A stretch of DNA of 64,000 nucleotides from Urechis unicinctus (Eukaryota; Annelida; Polychaeta; Xenopneusta; Urechidae): assembly GCA_034190875.2 (NCBI GenBank), contig CM067349.1, positions 3,461,311-3,525,310 of the forward strand. Reading direction: 5' to 3'. Under the pieces are notes generated by a model. It saw only the letters and a list, made by a program, of their open reading frames with translations. It did not search any database and was not told the origin of the DNA. The translations under genes and the position numbers were made by a program. Below are positions 28,353 through 41,055 of this stretch, piece after piece (position 1 is the first letter of the stretch; the number at the start of each line of letters is the position of its first letter).

Positions 28353-31300
28353 CCATATAATAAATGGAATGCAAAGAGTTGTTGCCTGTAGTGTAAGAAT
28401 AATTTATTGGTTCTCTGTAGTTTATATGATGCATATACCATCATCCAAAGACTTAAATAATCTACGTATTCTTCGGCTATGCAGCGTTATTAACGCCCCG
28501 TTTTGCAAAATCGGTTTATCGCATCTATCGGCTGAGAGTTGCTTTGTGTATTAAATAATTTGCAATCGATGGATGCATAAGCTCATTCATACATTTGCTG
28601 AACAAAATCGTTATCAATCCAGAAACCAATCAATTATGCGATGGTTGGTTAAATGTATTTCCAGTGCAGTCAACCAATGATACATATTGCGTTGTGGATA
28701 TTTATTTAACGAAAGGAAAATAATTATTTTGGGTTATTTGCAGGCTTACGTGAAACATATATGACATGTCAGAAGGTAGACGACAAGAAAGCTGCTCATA
28801 TATCATCTGGATTGCATCCTATGAGAACACACACCTTGCTTGGTTTGTTAGCTGCTAACATTTTAATCACTCCAAGGTGATGATCACTAAAGAAACTGCA
28901 TATGATGCGTTGCGGTCAAGATCACTTTATTTGCAAAGAATAACTGCACCCAATAATTTTACGGACATAGTTTATGGGACCTACAGGTGTATATATTATC
29001 CGCTTAATATATACTAGTGAACGACAACCTAAATGTGATAGTGAAGCTATATTAATGGTACCAATATATAACCTGCCTGCGTAAAGGGTGTAATTGTCCA
29101 ATCCATCTAGCACCGAGCCTTTTGCGCTATTAGTAATAACACAGTGACCAGTTTCTGATGAGCACAAATATGTCTTAACTGCTGGACTGACAACTCAAAC
29201 CAGAAGATGCCTTTATTGTATGCATTACATCCAAGTTCACACATCGCGTAGCCGATGCATTCCTACAATAGAAACACACAAGGTAAGCGGCTGTGGTACG
29301 ACCAATGCGCCTGTGGGTGTTGTACAAACATATTCAAAACCACTTAAAGGGCTTATTAAGACATTTTAGGAAGAAAACGGGGCGATATTACTATTCACAG
29401 AACACATTTGCGCCCGGGCATTGACATTGTTTTGTTTGCTATGCTGGACTGGGTGTGGCTTAATATTATAGATCGCGGCATATCCCCCGCTGGCTCTGAG
29501 TTATTGTGCATTCTGTGTCGGTTTGACGTAGAACTGCAGTGGCAGGGTATTTGTTTTGCGTAAGTGGCCCAGACGATAAGCAATTTCCTCATTGTTGGTT
29601 GCAAGAGAGGACTAATTGATAAATTTTAACATATAATAAATTGAATGCAAAGAGTTGTTGCCTGTAGTGTAAGAATAATTTATTGGTTCTCTGTAGTTTA
29701 TATGATGCATATACCATCATCCAAAGACTTAAATAATCTACGTATTCTTCGGCTATGCAGCGTTATTAACGCCCAGTTTTGCAAAATCGGTTTATCGCAT
29801 CTATCGGCTGAGAGTTGCTTTGTGTATTAAATAATTTGCAATCGATGGATGCATAAGCTCATTCATACATTTGCTGAACAAAATCGTTATCAATCCAGAA
29901 ACCAATCAATTATGCGATGGTTGGTTAAATGTATTTCCAGTGCAGTCAACCAATGATACATATTGCGATGTGGATATTTATTTAACGAAAGGAAAATAAT
30001 TATTTTGGGTTATTTGCAGGCTTACGTGAAACATATATGACATGTCAGAAGGTAGACGACAAGAAAGCTGCTCATATATCATCTGGATTGCATCCTATGA
30101 GAACACACACCTTGCTTGGTTTGTTAGCTGCTAACATTTTAATCACTCCAAGGTGATGATCACTAAAGAAACTGCATATGATGCGTTGCGGTCAAGATCA
30201 CTTTATTTGCAAAGAATAGCTGCACCCAATAATTTTACGGACATAGTTTATGGGACCTACAGGTGTATATATTATCCGCTTAATATATACTAGTGAACGA
30301 CAACCTAAATGTGATAGTGAAGCTATATTAATGGTACCAATATATAACCTGCCTGCGTAAAGGGTGTAATTGTCCAATCCATCTAGCACCGAGCCCCTTG
30401 CGCTATTAGTAATAACACAGTGACCAGTTTCTGATGAGCACAAATGTCTTAACTGCTGGACTGACAACTCAAACCAGAAGATGCCTTTATTGTATGCATT
30501 ACATCCAAGTTCACACATCGCGTAGCCGATGCATTCCTACAATAGAAACACACAAGGTAAGCGGCTGTGGTACGACCAATGCGCCTGTGGGTGTTGTACA
30601 AATATATTCAAAACCACTTAAAGGGCTTATTAAGACATTTTAGGAAGAAAACGGGGCGATATTACCATTCACAGAACACATTTGCGCCCGGGCATTGACA
30701 TTGTTTGCTATGCTGGACTGGGTGTGGCTTAATATTATAGATCGCGGCATATCCCCCGCTGGCTCTGAGTTACTGTGCATTCTGTGTCGGTTTGACGTAG
30801 AACTGCAGTGGCAGGGTATTTGTTTTTGCGTAAGTGGCCCAGACGATAAGCAATTTCCTCATTGTTGGTTGCAAGAGAGGACTAATTGATAAATTTTAAC
30901 ATATAATAAATTGAATGCAAAGAGTTGTTGCCTGTAGTGTAAGAATAATTTATTGGTTCTCTGTAGTTTATATGATGCATATACCATCATCCAAAGACTT
31001 AAATAATCTACGTATTCTTCGGCTATGCAGCGTTATTAACGCCCAGTTTTGCAAAATCGGTTTATCGCATCTATCGGCTGAGAGTTGCTTTGTGTATTAA
31101 ATAATTTGCAATCGATGGATGCATAAGCTCATTCATACATTTGCTGAACAAAATCGTTATCAATCCAGAAACCAATCAATTATGCGATGGTTGGTTAAAT
31201 GTATTTCCAGTGCAGTCAACCAATGATACATATTGCGTTGTGGATATTTATTTAACGAAAGGAAAATAATTATTTTGGGTTATTTGCAGGCTTACGTGAA

Positions 31301-34300
31301 ACATATATGACATGTCAGAAGGTAGACGACAAGAAAGCTGCTCATATATCATCTGGATTGCATCCTATGAGAACACACACCTTGCTTGGTTTGTTAGCTG
31401 CTAACATTTTAATCACTCCAAGGTGATGATCACTAAAGAAACTGCATATGATGCGTTGCGGTCAAGATCACTTTATTTGCAAAGAATAGCTGCACCCAAT
31501 AATTTTACGGACATAGTTTATGGGACCTACAGGTGTATATATTATCCGCTTAATATATACTAGTGAACGACAACCTAAATGTGATAGTGAAGCTATATTA
31601 ATGGTACCAATATATAACCTGCCTGCGTAAAGGGTGTAATTGTCCAATCCATCTAGCACCGAGCCCCTTGCGCTATTAGTAATAACACAGTGACCAGTTT
31701 CTGATGAAAACTCAAACCAGAAGATGCCTTTATTGTATGCATTACATCCAAGTTCACACATCGCGTAGCCGATGCATTCCTACAATAGAAACACACAAGG
31801 TAAGCGGCTGTGGTACGACCAATGCGCCTGTGGGTGTTGTACAAACATATTCAAAACCACTTAAAGGGCTTATCAAGACATTTTAGGAAGAAAACGGGGC
31901 GATATTGCTATTCACAGAACACATTTGCGCCCGGGCATCGACATTGTTTGCTATGCTGGACTGGGTGTGGCTTAATATTATAGATCGCGGCATATCCCCC
32001 GTTGGCTCTGAGTTATTGTGCATTCTGTGTCGGTTTGACGTAGAACTGCAGTGGCAGGGTATTTTTTTTGCGTAAGTGGCCCAGACGATAAGCAATTTCC
32101 TCATTGTTGGTTGCAAGAGAGGACTAATTGATATATTTTAACATATAATAAATTGAATGCAAAGAGTTGTTGCCTGTAGTGTAAGAATAATTTATTGGTT
32201 CTCTGTAGTTTATATGATGCATATACCATCATCCAAAGACTTAAATAATCTACGTATTCTTCGGCTATGCAGCGTTATTAACGCCCAGTTTTGCAAAATC
32301 GGTTTATCGCATCTATCGGCTGAGAGTTGCTTTGTGTATTAAATAATTTGCAATCGATGGATGCATAAGCTCATTCATACATTTGCTGAACAAAATCGTT
32401 ATCAATCCAGAAACCAATCAATTATGCGATGGTTGGTTAAATGTATTTCCAGTGCAGTCAACCAATGATACATATTGCGTTGTGGATATTTATTTAACGA
32501 AAGGAAAATAATTATTTTTGGGTTATTTGCAGGCTTACGTGAAACATATATGACATGTCAGAAGGTAGACGACAAGAAAGCTGCTCATATATCATCTGGA
32601 TTGCATCCTATGAGAACACACACCTTGCTTGGTTTGTTAGCTGCTAACATTTTAATCACTCCAAGGTGATGATCACTAAAGAAACTGCATATGATGCGTT
32701 GCGGTCAAGATCACTTTATTTGCAAAGAATAGCTGCACCCAATAATTTTACGGACATAGTTTATGGGACCTACAGGTGTATATATTATCCGCTTAATATA
32801 TACTAGTGAACGACAACCTAAATGTGATAGTGAAGCTATATTAATGGTACCAATATATAACCTGCCTGCGTAAAGGGTGTAATTGTCCAATCCATCTAGC
32901 ACCGAGCCCCTTGCGCTATTAGTAATAACACAGTGACCAGTTTCTGATGCACAAAAAACTCAAACCAGAAGATGCCTTTATTGTATGCATTACATCCAAG
33001 TTCACACATCGCGTAGCCGATGCATTCCTACAATAGAAACACACAAGGTAAGCGGCTGTGGTACGACCAATGCGCCTGTGGGTGTTGTACAAACATATTC
33101 AAAACCACTTAAAGGGCTTATTAAGACATTTTAGGAAGAAAACGGGGCGATATTACCATTCACAGAACACATTTGCGCCCGGGCATTGACATTGTTTGCT
33201 ATGCTGGACTGGGTGTGGCTTAATATTATAGATCGCGGCATATCCCCCGCTGGCTCTGAGTTATTGTGCATTCTGTGTCGGTTTGACGTAGAACTGCAGT
33301 GGCAGGGTATTTGTTTTGCGTAAGTGGCCCAGACGATAAGCAATTTCCTCATTGTTGGTTGCAAGAGAGGACTAATTGATAAATTTTAACATATAATAAA
33401 TTGAATGCAAAGAGTTGTTGCCTGTAGTGTAAGAATAATTTATTGGTTCTCTGTAGTTTATATGATGCATATACCATCATCCAAAGACTTAAATAATCTA
33501 CGTATTCTTCGGCTATGCAGCGTTATTAACGCCCAGTTTTTTGCAAAATCGGTTTATCGCATCTATCGGCTGAGAGTTGCTTTGTGTATTAAATAATTTG
33601 CAATCGATGGATGCATAAGCTCATTCATACATTTGCTGAACAAAATCGTTATCAATCCAGAAACCAATCAATTATGCGATGGTTGGTTAAATGTATTTCC
33701 AGTGCAGTCAACCAATGATACATATTGCGTTGTGGATATTTATTTAACGAAAGGAAAATAATTATTTTGGGTTATTTGCAGGCTTACGTGAAACATATAT
33801 GACATGTCAGAAGGTAGACGACAAGAAAGCTGCTCATATATCATCTGGATTGCATCCTATGAGAACACACACCTTGCTTGGTTTGTTAGCTGCTAACATT
33901 TTAATCACTCCAAGGTGATGATCACTAAAGAAACTGCATATGATGCGTTGCGGTCAAGATCACTTTATTTGCAAAGAATAGCTGCACCCAATAATTTTAC
34001 GGACATAGTTTATGGGACCTACAGGTGTATATATTATCCGCTTAATATATACTAGTGAACGACAACCTAAATGTGATAGTGAAGCTATATTAATGGTACC
34101 AATATATAACCTGCCTGCGTAAAGGGTGTAATTGTCCAATCCATCTAGCACCGAGCCCCTTGCGCTAATAGTAATAACACAGTGACCAGTTTTCTGATGA
34201 GCACAAATGTCTTAACTGCTGGACTGACAACTCAAACCAGAAGATGCCTTTATTGTATGCATTACATCCAAGTTCACACATCGCGTAGCCGATGCATTCC

Positions 34301-37192
34301 TACAATAGAAACACACAAGGTAAGCGGCTGTGGTACGACCAATGCGCCTGTGGGTGTTGTACAAATATATTCAAAACCACTTAAAGGGCTTATTAAGACA
34401 TTTTAGGAAGAAAACGGGGCGATATTACCATTCACAGAACACATTTGCGCCCGGGCATTGACATTGTTTGCTATGCTGGACTGGGTGTGGCTTAATATTA
34501 TAGATCGCGGCATATCCCCCGCTGGCTCTGAGTTTACTGTGCATTCTGTGTCGGTTTGACGTAGAACTGCAGTGGCAGGGTATTTGTTTTGCGTAAGTGG
34601 CCCAGACGATAAGCAATTTCCTCATTGTTGGTTGCAAGAGAGGACTAATTGATAAATTTTAACATATAATAAATTGAATGCAAAGAGTTGTTGCCTGTAG
34701 TGTAAGAATAATTTATTGGTTCTCTGTAGTTTATATGATGCATATACCATCATCCAAAGACTTAAATAATCTACGTATTCTTCGGCTATGCAGCGTTATT
34801 AACGCCCAGTTTTGCAAAATCGGTTTATCGCATCTATCGGCTGAGAGTTGCTTTGTGTATTAAATAATTTGCAATCGATGGATGCATAAGCTCATTCATA
34901 CATTTGCTGAACAAAATCGTTATCAATCCAGAAACCAATCAATTATGCGATGGTTGGTTAAATGTATTTCCAGTGCAGTCAACCAATGATACATATTGCG
35001 TTGTGGATATTTATTTAACGAAAGGAAAATAATTATTTTGGGTTATTTGCAGGCTTACGTGAAACATATATGACATGTCAGAAGGTAGACGACAAGAAAG
35101 CTGCTCATATATCATCTGGATTGCATCCTATGAGAACACACACCTTGCTTGGTTTGTTAGCTGCTAACATTTTAATCACTCCAAGGTGATGATCACTAAA
35201 GAAACTGCATATGATGCGTTGCGGTCAAGATCACTTTATTTGCAAAGAATAGCTGCACCCAATAATTTTACGGACATAGTTTATGGGACCTACAGGTGTA
35301 TATATTATCCGCTTAATATATACTAGTGAACGACAACCTAAATGTGATAGTGAAGCTATATTAATGGTACCAATATATAACCTGCCTGCGTAAAGGGTGT
35401 AATTGTCCAATCCATCTAGCACCGAGCCCCTTGCGCTATTAGTAATAACACAGTGACCAGTTTCTGATGATGAAAACTCAACTCAAACCAGAAGATGCCT
35501 TTATTGTATGCATTACATCCAAGTTCACACATCGCGTAGCCGATGCATTCCTACAATAGAAACACACAAGGTAAGCGGCTGTGGTACGACCAATGCGCCT
35601 GTGGGTGTTGTACAAACATATTCAAAACCACTTAAAGGGCTTATCAAGACATTTTAGGAAGAAAACGGGGCGATATTGCTATTCACAGAACACATTTGCG
35701 CCCGGGCATCGACATTGTTTGCTATGCTGGACTGGGTGTGGCTTAATATTATAGATCGCGGCATATCCCCCGTTGGCTCTGAGTTATTGTGCATTCTGTG
35801 TCGGTTTGACGTAGAACTGCAGTGGCAGGGTATTTTTTTTTTGCGTAAGTGGCCCAGACGATAAGCAATTTCCTCATTGTTGGTTGCAAGAGAGGACTAA
35901 TTGATATATTTTAACATATAATAAATTGAATGCAAAGAGTTGTTGCCTGTAGTGTAAGAATAATTTATTGGTTCTCTGTAGTTTATATGATGCATATACC
36001 ATCATCCAAAGACTTAAATAATCTACGTATTCTTCGGCTATGCAGCGTTTATTAACGCCCAGTTTTGCAAAATCGGTTTATCGCATCTATCGGCTGAGAG
36101 TTGCTTTGTGTATTAAATAATTTGCAATCGATGGATGCATAAGCTCATTCATACATTTGCTGAACAAAATCGTTATCAATCCAGAAACCAATCAATTATG
36201 CGATGGTTGGTTAAATGTATTTCCAGTGCAGTCAACCAATGATACATATTGCGTTGTGGATATTTATTTAACGAAAGGAAAATAATTATTTTGGGTTATT
36301 TGCAGGCTTACGTGAAACATATATGACATGTCAGAAGGTAGACGACAGGAAAGCTACTCATATATCATCTGGATTGCATCCTATGAGAGCACACACCTTG
36401 CTTGGTTTGTTAGCTGCTAACATTTTAATCACTCCAAGGTGATGATCACTAAAGAAACTGCATATGATGCGTTGCGATCAAGATCACTTTATTTGCAAAG
36501 AATAGCTGCACCCAATAATTTTACGGACATAGTTTATGGGACCTACAGGTGTATATATTATCCGCTTAATATATACTAGTGAACGACAACCTAAATGTGC
36601 TAGTGAAGCTATATTAATGGTACCAATATATAACCTGCCTGCGTAAAGGGTGTAATTGTCCAATCCATCTAGCACCGAGCCCCTTGCGCTATTAGTAATA
36701 ACACAGTGACCAGTTTCTGATGAGCACAAATATGTCTTAACTGCTGGACTGACAACTCAAACCAGAAGATGCCTTTATTGTATGCATTACATCCTTGAAG
36801 TTCACACATCGCGTAGCCGATGCATTCCTACAATAGAAACACACAAGGTAAGCGGCTGTGGTACGACCAATGCGCCTGTGGGTGTTGTACAAACATATTC
36901 AAAACCACTTAAAGGGCTTATCAAGACATTTTAGGAAGAAAACGGGGCGATATTGCTATTCACAGAACACATTTGCGCCCGGGCATTGACATTGTTTGCT
37001 ATGCTGGACTGGGTGTGGCTTAATATTATAGATCGCGGCATATCCCCCGTTAGCTCTAAGTTATTGTGCATTCTGTGTCGGTTTGACGTAGAACTGCAGT
37101 GGCAGGGTATTTTTTTTGCGTAAGTGGCCCAGACGATAAGCAATTTCCTCATTGTTGGTTGCAAGAGAGGACTAATTGATAAATTTTAACAT
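28353..37192 (+). repeat. Seven-copy head-to-tail array of a 1.24-1.28 kb unit
   Basis: Units start at CATATAATAAAT at about 28,353, 29,629, 30,899, 32,141, 33,389, 34,662 and 35,914. Their lengths are about 1276, 1270, 1242, 1248, 1273, 1252 and 1279 bp. Copies differ by scattered single substitutions, poly-T length near the end of the unit, and one recurrent indel site. Copies 2 and 5 share ACAAATATATTC and an altered GAGT(T)TACTG. Copies 3 and 6 share GCATCGACATTG and GATATATTTTAAC. These pairs imply duplication of a three-unit block. Several open frames of 60-106 codons recur on both strands, but none matches a family I know, and some are broken by indels. I found no 5S rRNA, U snRNA, histone or spliced-leader sequence in the unit. 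What it does, if anything, is unknown. Confidence 0.97.
28744..28876 (+). other. Exon-like segment repeated in every array unit
   Basis: A 133-base open stretch is preceded by TTATTTGCAG and followed by CCAAG/GTGATG, which looks like a spliced internal exon. It reads ETYMTCQKVDDKKAAHISSG in its first half. All seven units keep it open. The seventh, however, has three substitutions that change amino acids (Lys to Arg, Ala to Thr, Thr to Ala), so conservation may simply reflect recent copying. A second exon-like end (GAAACACACAAG/GTAAGC) lies at about 29,282. No family was recognised. Confidence 0.25.
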
Positions 37193-38727
37193 TTATTGTG
37201 ATCAAATTGAGCACTTCACATGCTGATATGCGTTAGGTTCTTAAAGTTCTCATAGACAGTTCCTGCTCGAGAACACATTAACTGAAATGATGACAAACGC
37301 ATATATGATACTTGCGACTCGTTGCTTGAAAAATAACGCATGCAACAACATAAAATGCGTTCCAAGATTTGTTTGGTTGAAGCGAAGAACCAAGCGAAAG
37401 ACGACGGGTGCCTAGACAATTTTTTGTTTCCATTCCGCTATATCTCTGAAAATACTCAAACAAACGTTGGCTGCGACTGTGTGTGTACATTGTTTAGATC
37501 CGTTTCAAGTTCAACGGTAGCTTCAAAGTTTTCTCTGCCTTGATGGGCCCATTTCATGAATACCATAATTTTAATATGCAGTATAATATTTTCTGTTGAA
37601 GATAAAACATTGGTTCTAAACAAATGAAAAGCATGATAATTACAGCTGTTATTTGTGAAAATCCATTAGTACAAAACTGCAGACCAAAGCTATTGAACAA
37701 ATGCGGAATATTAATCATTCATACAGACATCCTATTGTGAAGAGCTGTATGATTAACATATGCAAATTTTGTGAAACAATTAGACTTAGTAAAAAAGAAT
37801 AAACAGGTCCACAACATTTGTTATTAATGTTTACATATAAAACCCAGTGTTCATGTCTGTGATTTAAAAATATATATCAATACTTAAAACGATTTAATTA
37901 CAAGGGTTTATCCTTGAGAAAGCGTTGTTCACACATGGCTAAAATGTCCCAATCCTCTTGTCTTCCATGTCGAATCGTTGCTTTGTATGCCATTGAAATA
38001 ATAATGCTATCACGCTGATAAATGCTGAAGAATATATAGATATGATCATAAAGTCATTAGTCCTTACACGGTGCAACCTCACCTGGTAGGTACACCCAGC
38101 AGTATGAATTAGGTGATTATGTGATTTATATAGGCCATCAAGTAGTAGATGATACTGCTGATGATGCTGCATTCTTTAAATGAAGATTAGCGTAGCATTA
38201 TTGGACTACATGTATCTTTATCCGCCGCAGAGGCTTGTAAGAACAAGAGATGGCGTTGTTGCATCAGTATTTTTCTAGCAGTCACACTAACACATGACCA
38301 AAGATGTGGTCATTCAGAATGAAATCGTGGATAATTCATGTTGCTATTGCTTTCGATCGAATAGTCGTATAGTTCACCTGTGTGTTTGTTGTTGAATACA
38401 TTGCGTTCTGCACGTAATACACCGTTATGTATTCCTTATGCCCATCAGTACAACGACATTCGCTCATTTGTTTCCACCAGTCAACCAAAGACAGCATCTA
38501 TGTAGTATATATGTATCTATGAAACTTTTATGAGAAATATATTGGGCTTCTGTTCTTTTAAATGTATTAGTTTTGAATACACATTTGTCATTCAAATTAC
38601 CATTTAGCAGTGCATCTAACGTTCCGGTTTTGTTGTAAATATGCGAATTATTACGTTCCTCCTTCGCTTAAATGCATAACGTGACGCATAGGCTGTATCC
38701 TCTAGAATGTGACCCGTGGTTGGCGTT
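37193..38727. other. Gene-free DNA between the array and the 5.2-kb element
   Basis: No gene, RNA or clear repeat was recognised. Short open frames overlap on both strands without motif support. Confidence 0.45.
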
Positions 38728-38953
38728 AGTAGTATATATACTAGCGGTTCAGGAACAAAATCTCTCCCATATGACTAATTCCCCCTTGGCAGCTTATACA
38801 AGATTTTTGCTCACCCTGATCTCGCTGTGCTATTACCAATGAAGGACGGAGCGTCGCTAAGATTGTACTCAAGTTATTTACCCTAAGGGCGCCTCGGACC
38901 CGACCCCCAAATGGAGCTGAGGGGCCAGTTTAGTTTGTTGGTAAACTAGCGTG
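38728..38953 (+). repeat. Left terminal inverted repeat of the 5.2-kb element
   Basis: The repeat begins AGTAGTATATATACTAGCGG and ends near GGTAAACTAGCGTG. It pairs with 43,689-43,917 read in reverse. Shared blocks include CTTGGCAGCT, ACAAGATTTTTGCTCACCCTG, AATGAAGGACGGAGCG, AAGGGCGCCT and CGACCCCCAAA. The two arms differ by small indels and substitutions, so they are no longer identical. Confidence 0.9.
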
Positions 38954-39268
38954 CCCATAGGCTAGGGTATCTACGCCGTTCGCAGCTATCCACCGCTTTG
39001 AGTCAAAGGGGGGGAGAGACACCTTGTTGACGTGCAACCCATAGAGCTTATGACCCTCTCTACGAAGCATTTTCATCCCATGGCGGAACTGTTTCTTTGA
39101 GAAGAGAGACTCCATGTAATGAGCGTGGCGTAGATGCTTCTTCATCACCATCTTCTTCACACCCTTAGCTCTTTTTATCTCGCCCTCATCAGACATCTGG
39201 ATAGACAACATCTTAGGGCGCAAACCGACGTACTGCTTGATGGGCACGCTGGGCATACTGGTGACCAA
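38930..39268 (-). pseudogene. DNA polymerase B-like C-terminal fragment
   Basis: An open frame of 112 codons has a Lys/Arg-rich stretch IKRAKGVKK, then KKHLRHAHYMESLFSKKQFR, and ends with a DSKRWI and LAYGH block. The order 'YVGLRPKM, K-x-x-KGVKK, R-H-x-x-Y, FDSKRWI-x-x-(D/N)G-x-x-T-x-A-x-GH' is what I recall for the extreme C-terminus of PolB proteins in Polinton-like elements. No palm or exonuclease motifs are present anywhere in the element, so this is only the tail, perhaps a tenth of the usual protein. The 3' end overlaps the left terminal repeat. It joins the integrase fragment with no intergenic space, which suggests an internal deletion. Confidence 0.55.
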
Positions 39269-39650
39269 AGAGTCGCTCAGCCAGTGTTCGTTTAAAGCGT
39301 TCTACTATAGCCTGATCTCGATGCATAATCCACACGGCCACTCCTGACTGATACTCCATGTTTTGCTAGCAGCTGATACACTGCTCCCATAAACTCCCGT
39401 CTGGGGTCGACCTGAAGTAGTTTAGGCCACTGTTGTGGTCCTCGATTGTATATGCTCTCGGACGTACCTGCAACCTCTTTAGCCTCTTTTGTAGTCAATG
39501 GCTCAACCGCCTTGTAGCATGAGGCCACATCCACCACCGTTAGGGCATATTTGTAAGTCCAGCGCTTCACAACATCATGAGGAAGAAATAAGAGATAGGC
39601 TTGGTGAAAATCATTAGGCACAGGGACATCAAATGTGTTTTGGCACTGGC
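39245..39650 (-). pseudogene. Retroviral-type integrase core (rve) fragment, frameshifted
   Basis: The minus-strand frame 39,912-39,292 contains TYKYALTVVDVASCYKAVEP, giving the first catalytic Asp, and later LLQVDPRREFMGA, giving the second Asp about 41 residues on. This is the D,D-35-E arrangement of the integrase fold. The third acidic residue lies at about 39,300-39,302 in a neighbouring frame, in the conserved helix context, so at least one frameshift separates the second and third catalytic residues. The protein would insert element DNA into the host genome. Upstream, in the same open frame, is unrelated sequence from the end of the preceding capsid-like gene, so the open frame is a chance fusion of two decayed genes. 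An N-terminal zinc-binding domain is not convincingly visible. Confidence 0.7.
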
Positions 39651-39779
39651 AGGTATATTTGCCATATAGTTTGCTTTTTTGGCCACCCCCTGGCAACTTC
39701 CTCAGAAAACCCTCGCATTCTACATGACTTACTACGTAGCAAACCAATGCACAGCTAAGCCTATAGCGATTCAGCGGTC

Positions 39780-40850
39780 TCGGCCACGCCAACAGTGGCC
39801 GGCCCTGGAGAGGGGACTCCCATATCTGTATCTGGTGGAGGGTCAAAGCTCCCTGTATCTGGAACCACCTAACCGAGTTGACATAAGTATTGCTGCCTAT
39901 CTGTTGTTCCACAGTTGCGATAGTAATCAGATTGTTGTACCCAGCACGTTTCCAATGGCGAGGCTCATATCAGACAGAGCCATGTACAGGCCCTTTCCAA
40001 CACATAATCAACTTTTGAGGAAGCTTTCTGGAGGTCGTTGTGATACCGGCGGATGGATGACGGAATGTCCACTGGGGAGTTGATGGCATCCTCAAGGTTG
40101 GCCTGAAAATGCTTTTGAGCATCGAAAGACGTGCCAACACCTAGTATTTTCGAGAGGGTCTGCGTCTGAGCACTAAGAATGACCCAGACATAAGTCCGAA
40201 TTCTGTCATTAATTTGCTCAACGCCGGTTTGTGTAAAACCCTCAGACGTGTCCAGTATGAAGGTACTCCAGACCTCGTCAGCTTCAGGTCCATGTGCTAG
40301 ATGTAGAACTGCACCAATTTTCTTCTGAAAGGATTGTAGGTTACTCGCGTGAGCAAAACCTTGCTTTGTATCCTTTTCCGCCTCAAAGGCCATACGTGTA
40401 GGGTCATAACGAACGTTACGACCAGCAACCTTGACGACACTCCCGTAACCATACACATCATGTGCATATAAGATACCAAGGCCACTATTAGCTACAGTTG
40501 CCTTCTGGCGCCTGTCTGTGTTTGGTTGAACACCAAAGTTCGTGCAAAGTCTCTCATATGCAATCTTGTCATATGTATTGTTATAGGGGTCATAAGCATG
40601 ATCCTGAGGTAGAGACGCTTGTAGTTCTGCCAATAGGCGACGCACTGTGTAACAAAGGTGGAAGGTGTAGAGAGCTTTCACGAGTGGAATCCCAGCCTCG
40701 AGGTGATCGTGAGATGACACGCCGCAGCCGGCTGTTGCACACCACACTGCAAAGTTTAACTGGTTCTGCCAAAACTGCATTGGATTTGTCAACCAGTTTA
40801 TACTACTTTGTCCACTGTTACCGGCGGCACCTTATAGTTACTGAATAGAT
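39780..40850 (-). pseudogene. Capsid-like protein of a Polinton/adintovirus-like element
   Basis: The main open frame, 40,792-39,965, encodes 275 residues starting near TNPMQFWQNQLNFAVWCATA. It is rich in aromatic residues and shows no catalytic motif. I recall similar proteins among uncharacterised virus-like elements of cnidarians and other invertebrates. They sit beside integrase and PolB genes and are plausibly structural. The frame is lost near 39,975, and matching sequence continues in the next frame, in the 5' part of the following open frame. The 5' end has no good ATG in frame, and coding-like sequence extends a little upstream in another frame. A role as a major capsid protein is inferred from context only. 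Confidence 0.45.
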
Positions 40851-40859
40851 CAGGAAACT

Positions 40860-41055
40860 TTGCTGTGATTGTACCGCCATTGTGAACGACTTGAATTGTT
40901 TGTCTGGTGAGTTGAGTTGATCTCCCGCCAAAACGGCTGTCTACACCCCACCCGTTTTATATGTAGCTTTTCGATTGAAACTAATGACTTGTTTATTCAT
41001 AGTGCTATGTATCACATTCTGTCTAATGTTCAAAGAGGCGACGCTGTGTCCCTGA
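40860..41055. promoter_or_regulatory. Divergent intergenic spacer between the two gene blocks
   Basis: About 0.2 kb separates the leftward and rightward gene blocks. The spacer must hold promoters for both if the element was ever expressed. I see a TTTTATATG stretch near 40,953 that could act as a TATA-like element, but nothing more specific. Confidence 0.25.

Noticed and set aside
28282..36729. The repeated 60-106 codon open frames as a tandem gene family
   Set aside because: They overlap on both strands, start at arbitrary ATGs, are cut by the indel hotspot in some copies, and match no family I recognise. Repetition alone explains their recurrence.
28353..37192. rRNA, snRNA, spliced-leader or histone gene cluster
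   Set aside because: The unit size would suit such a cluster, but I found none of the conserved 5S, U1/U2/U6 or histone sequences in it.
39679..40083. 134-codon plus-strand open frame inside the leftward gene block
   Set aside because: It is antisense to the integrase and capsid-like frames and shows no motif of its own.
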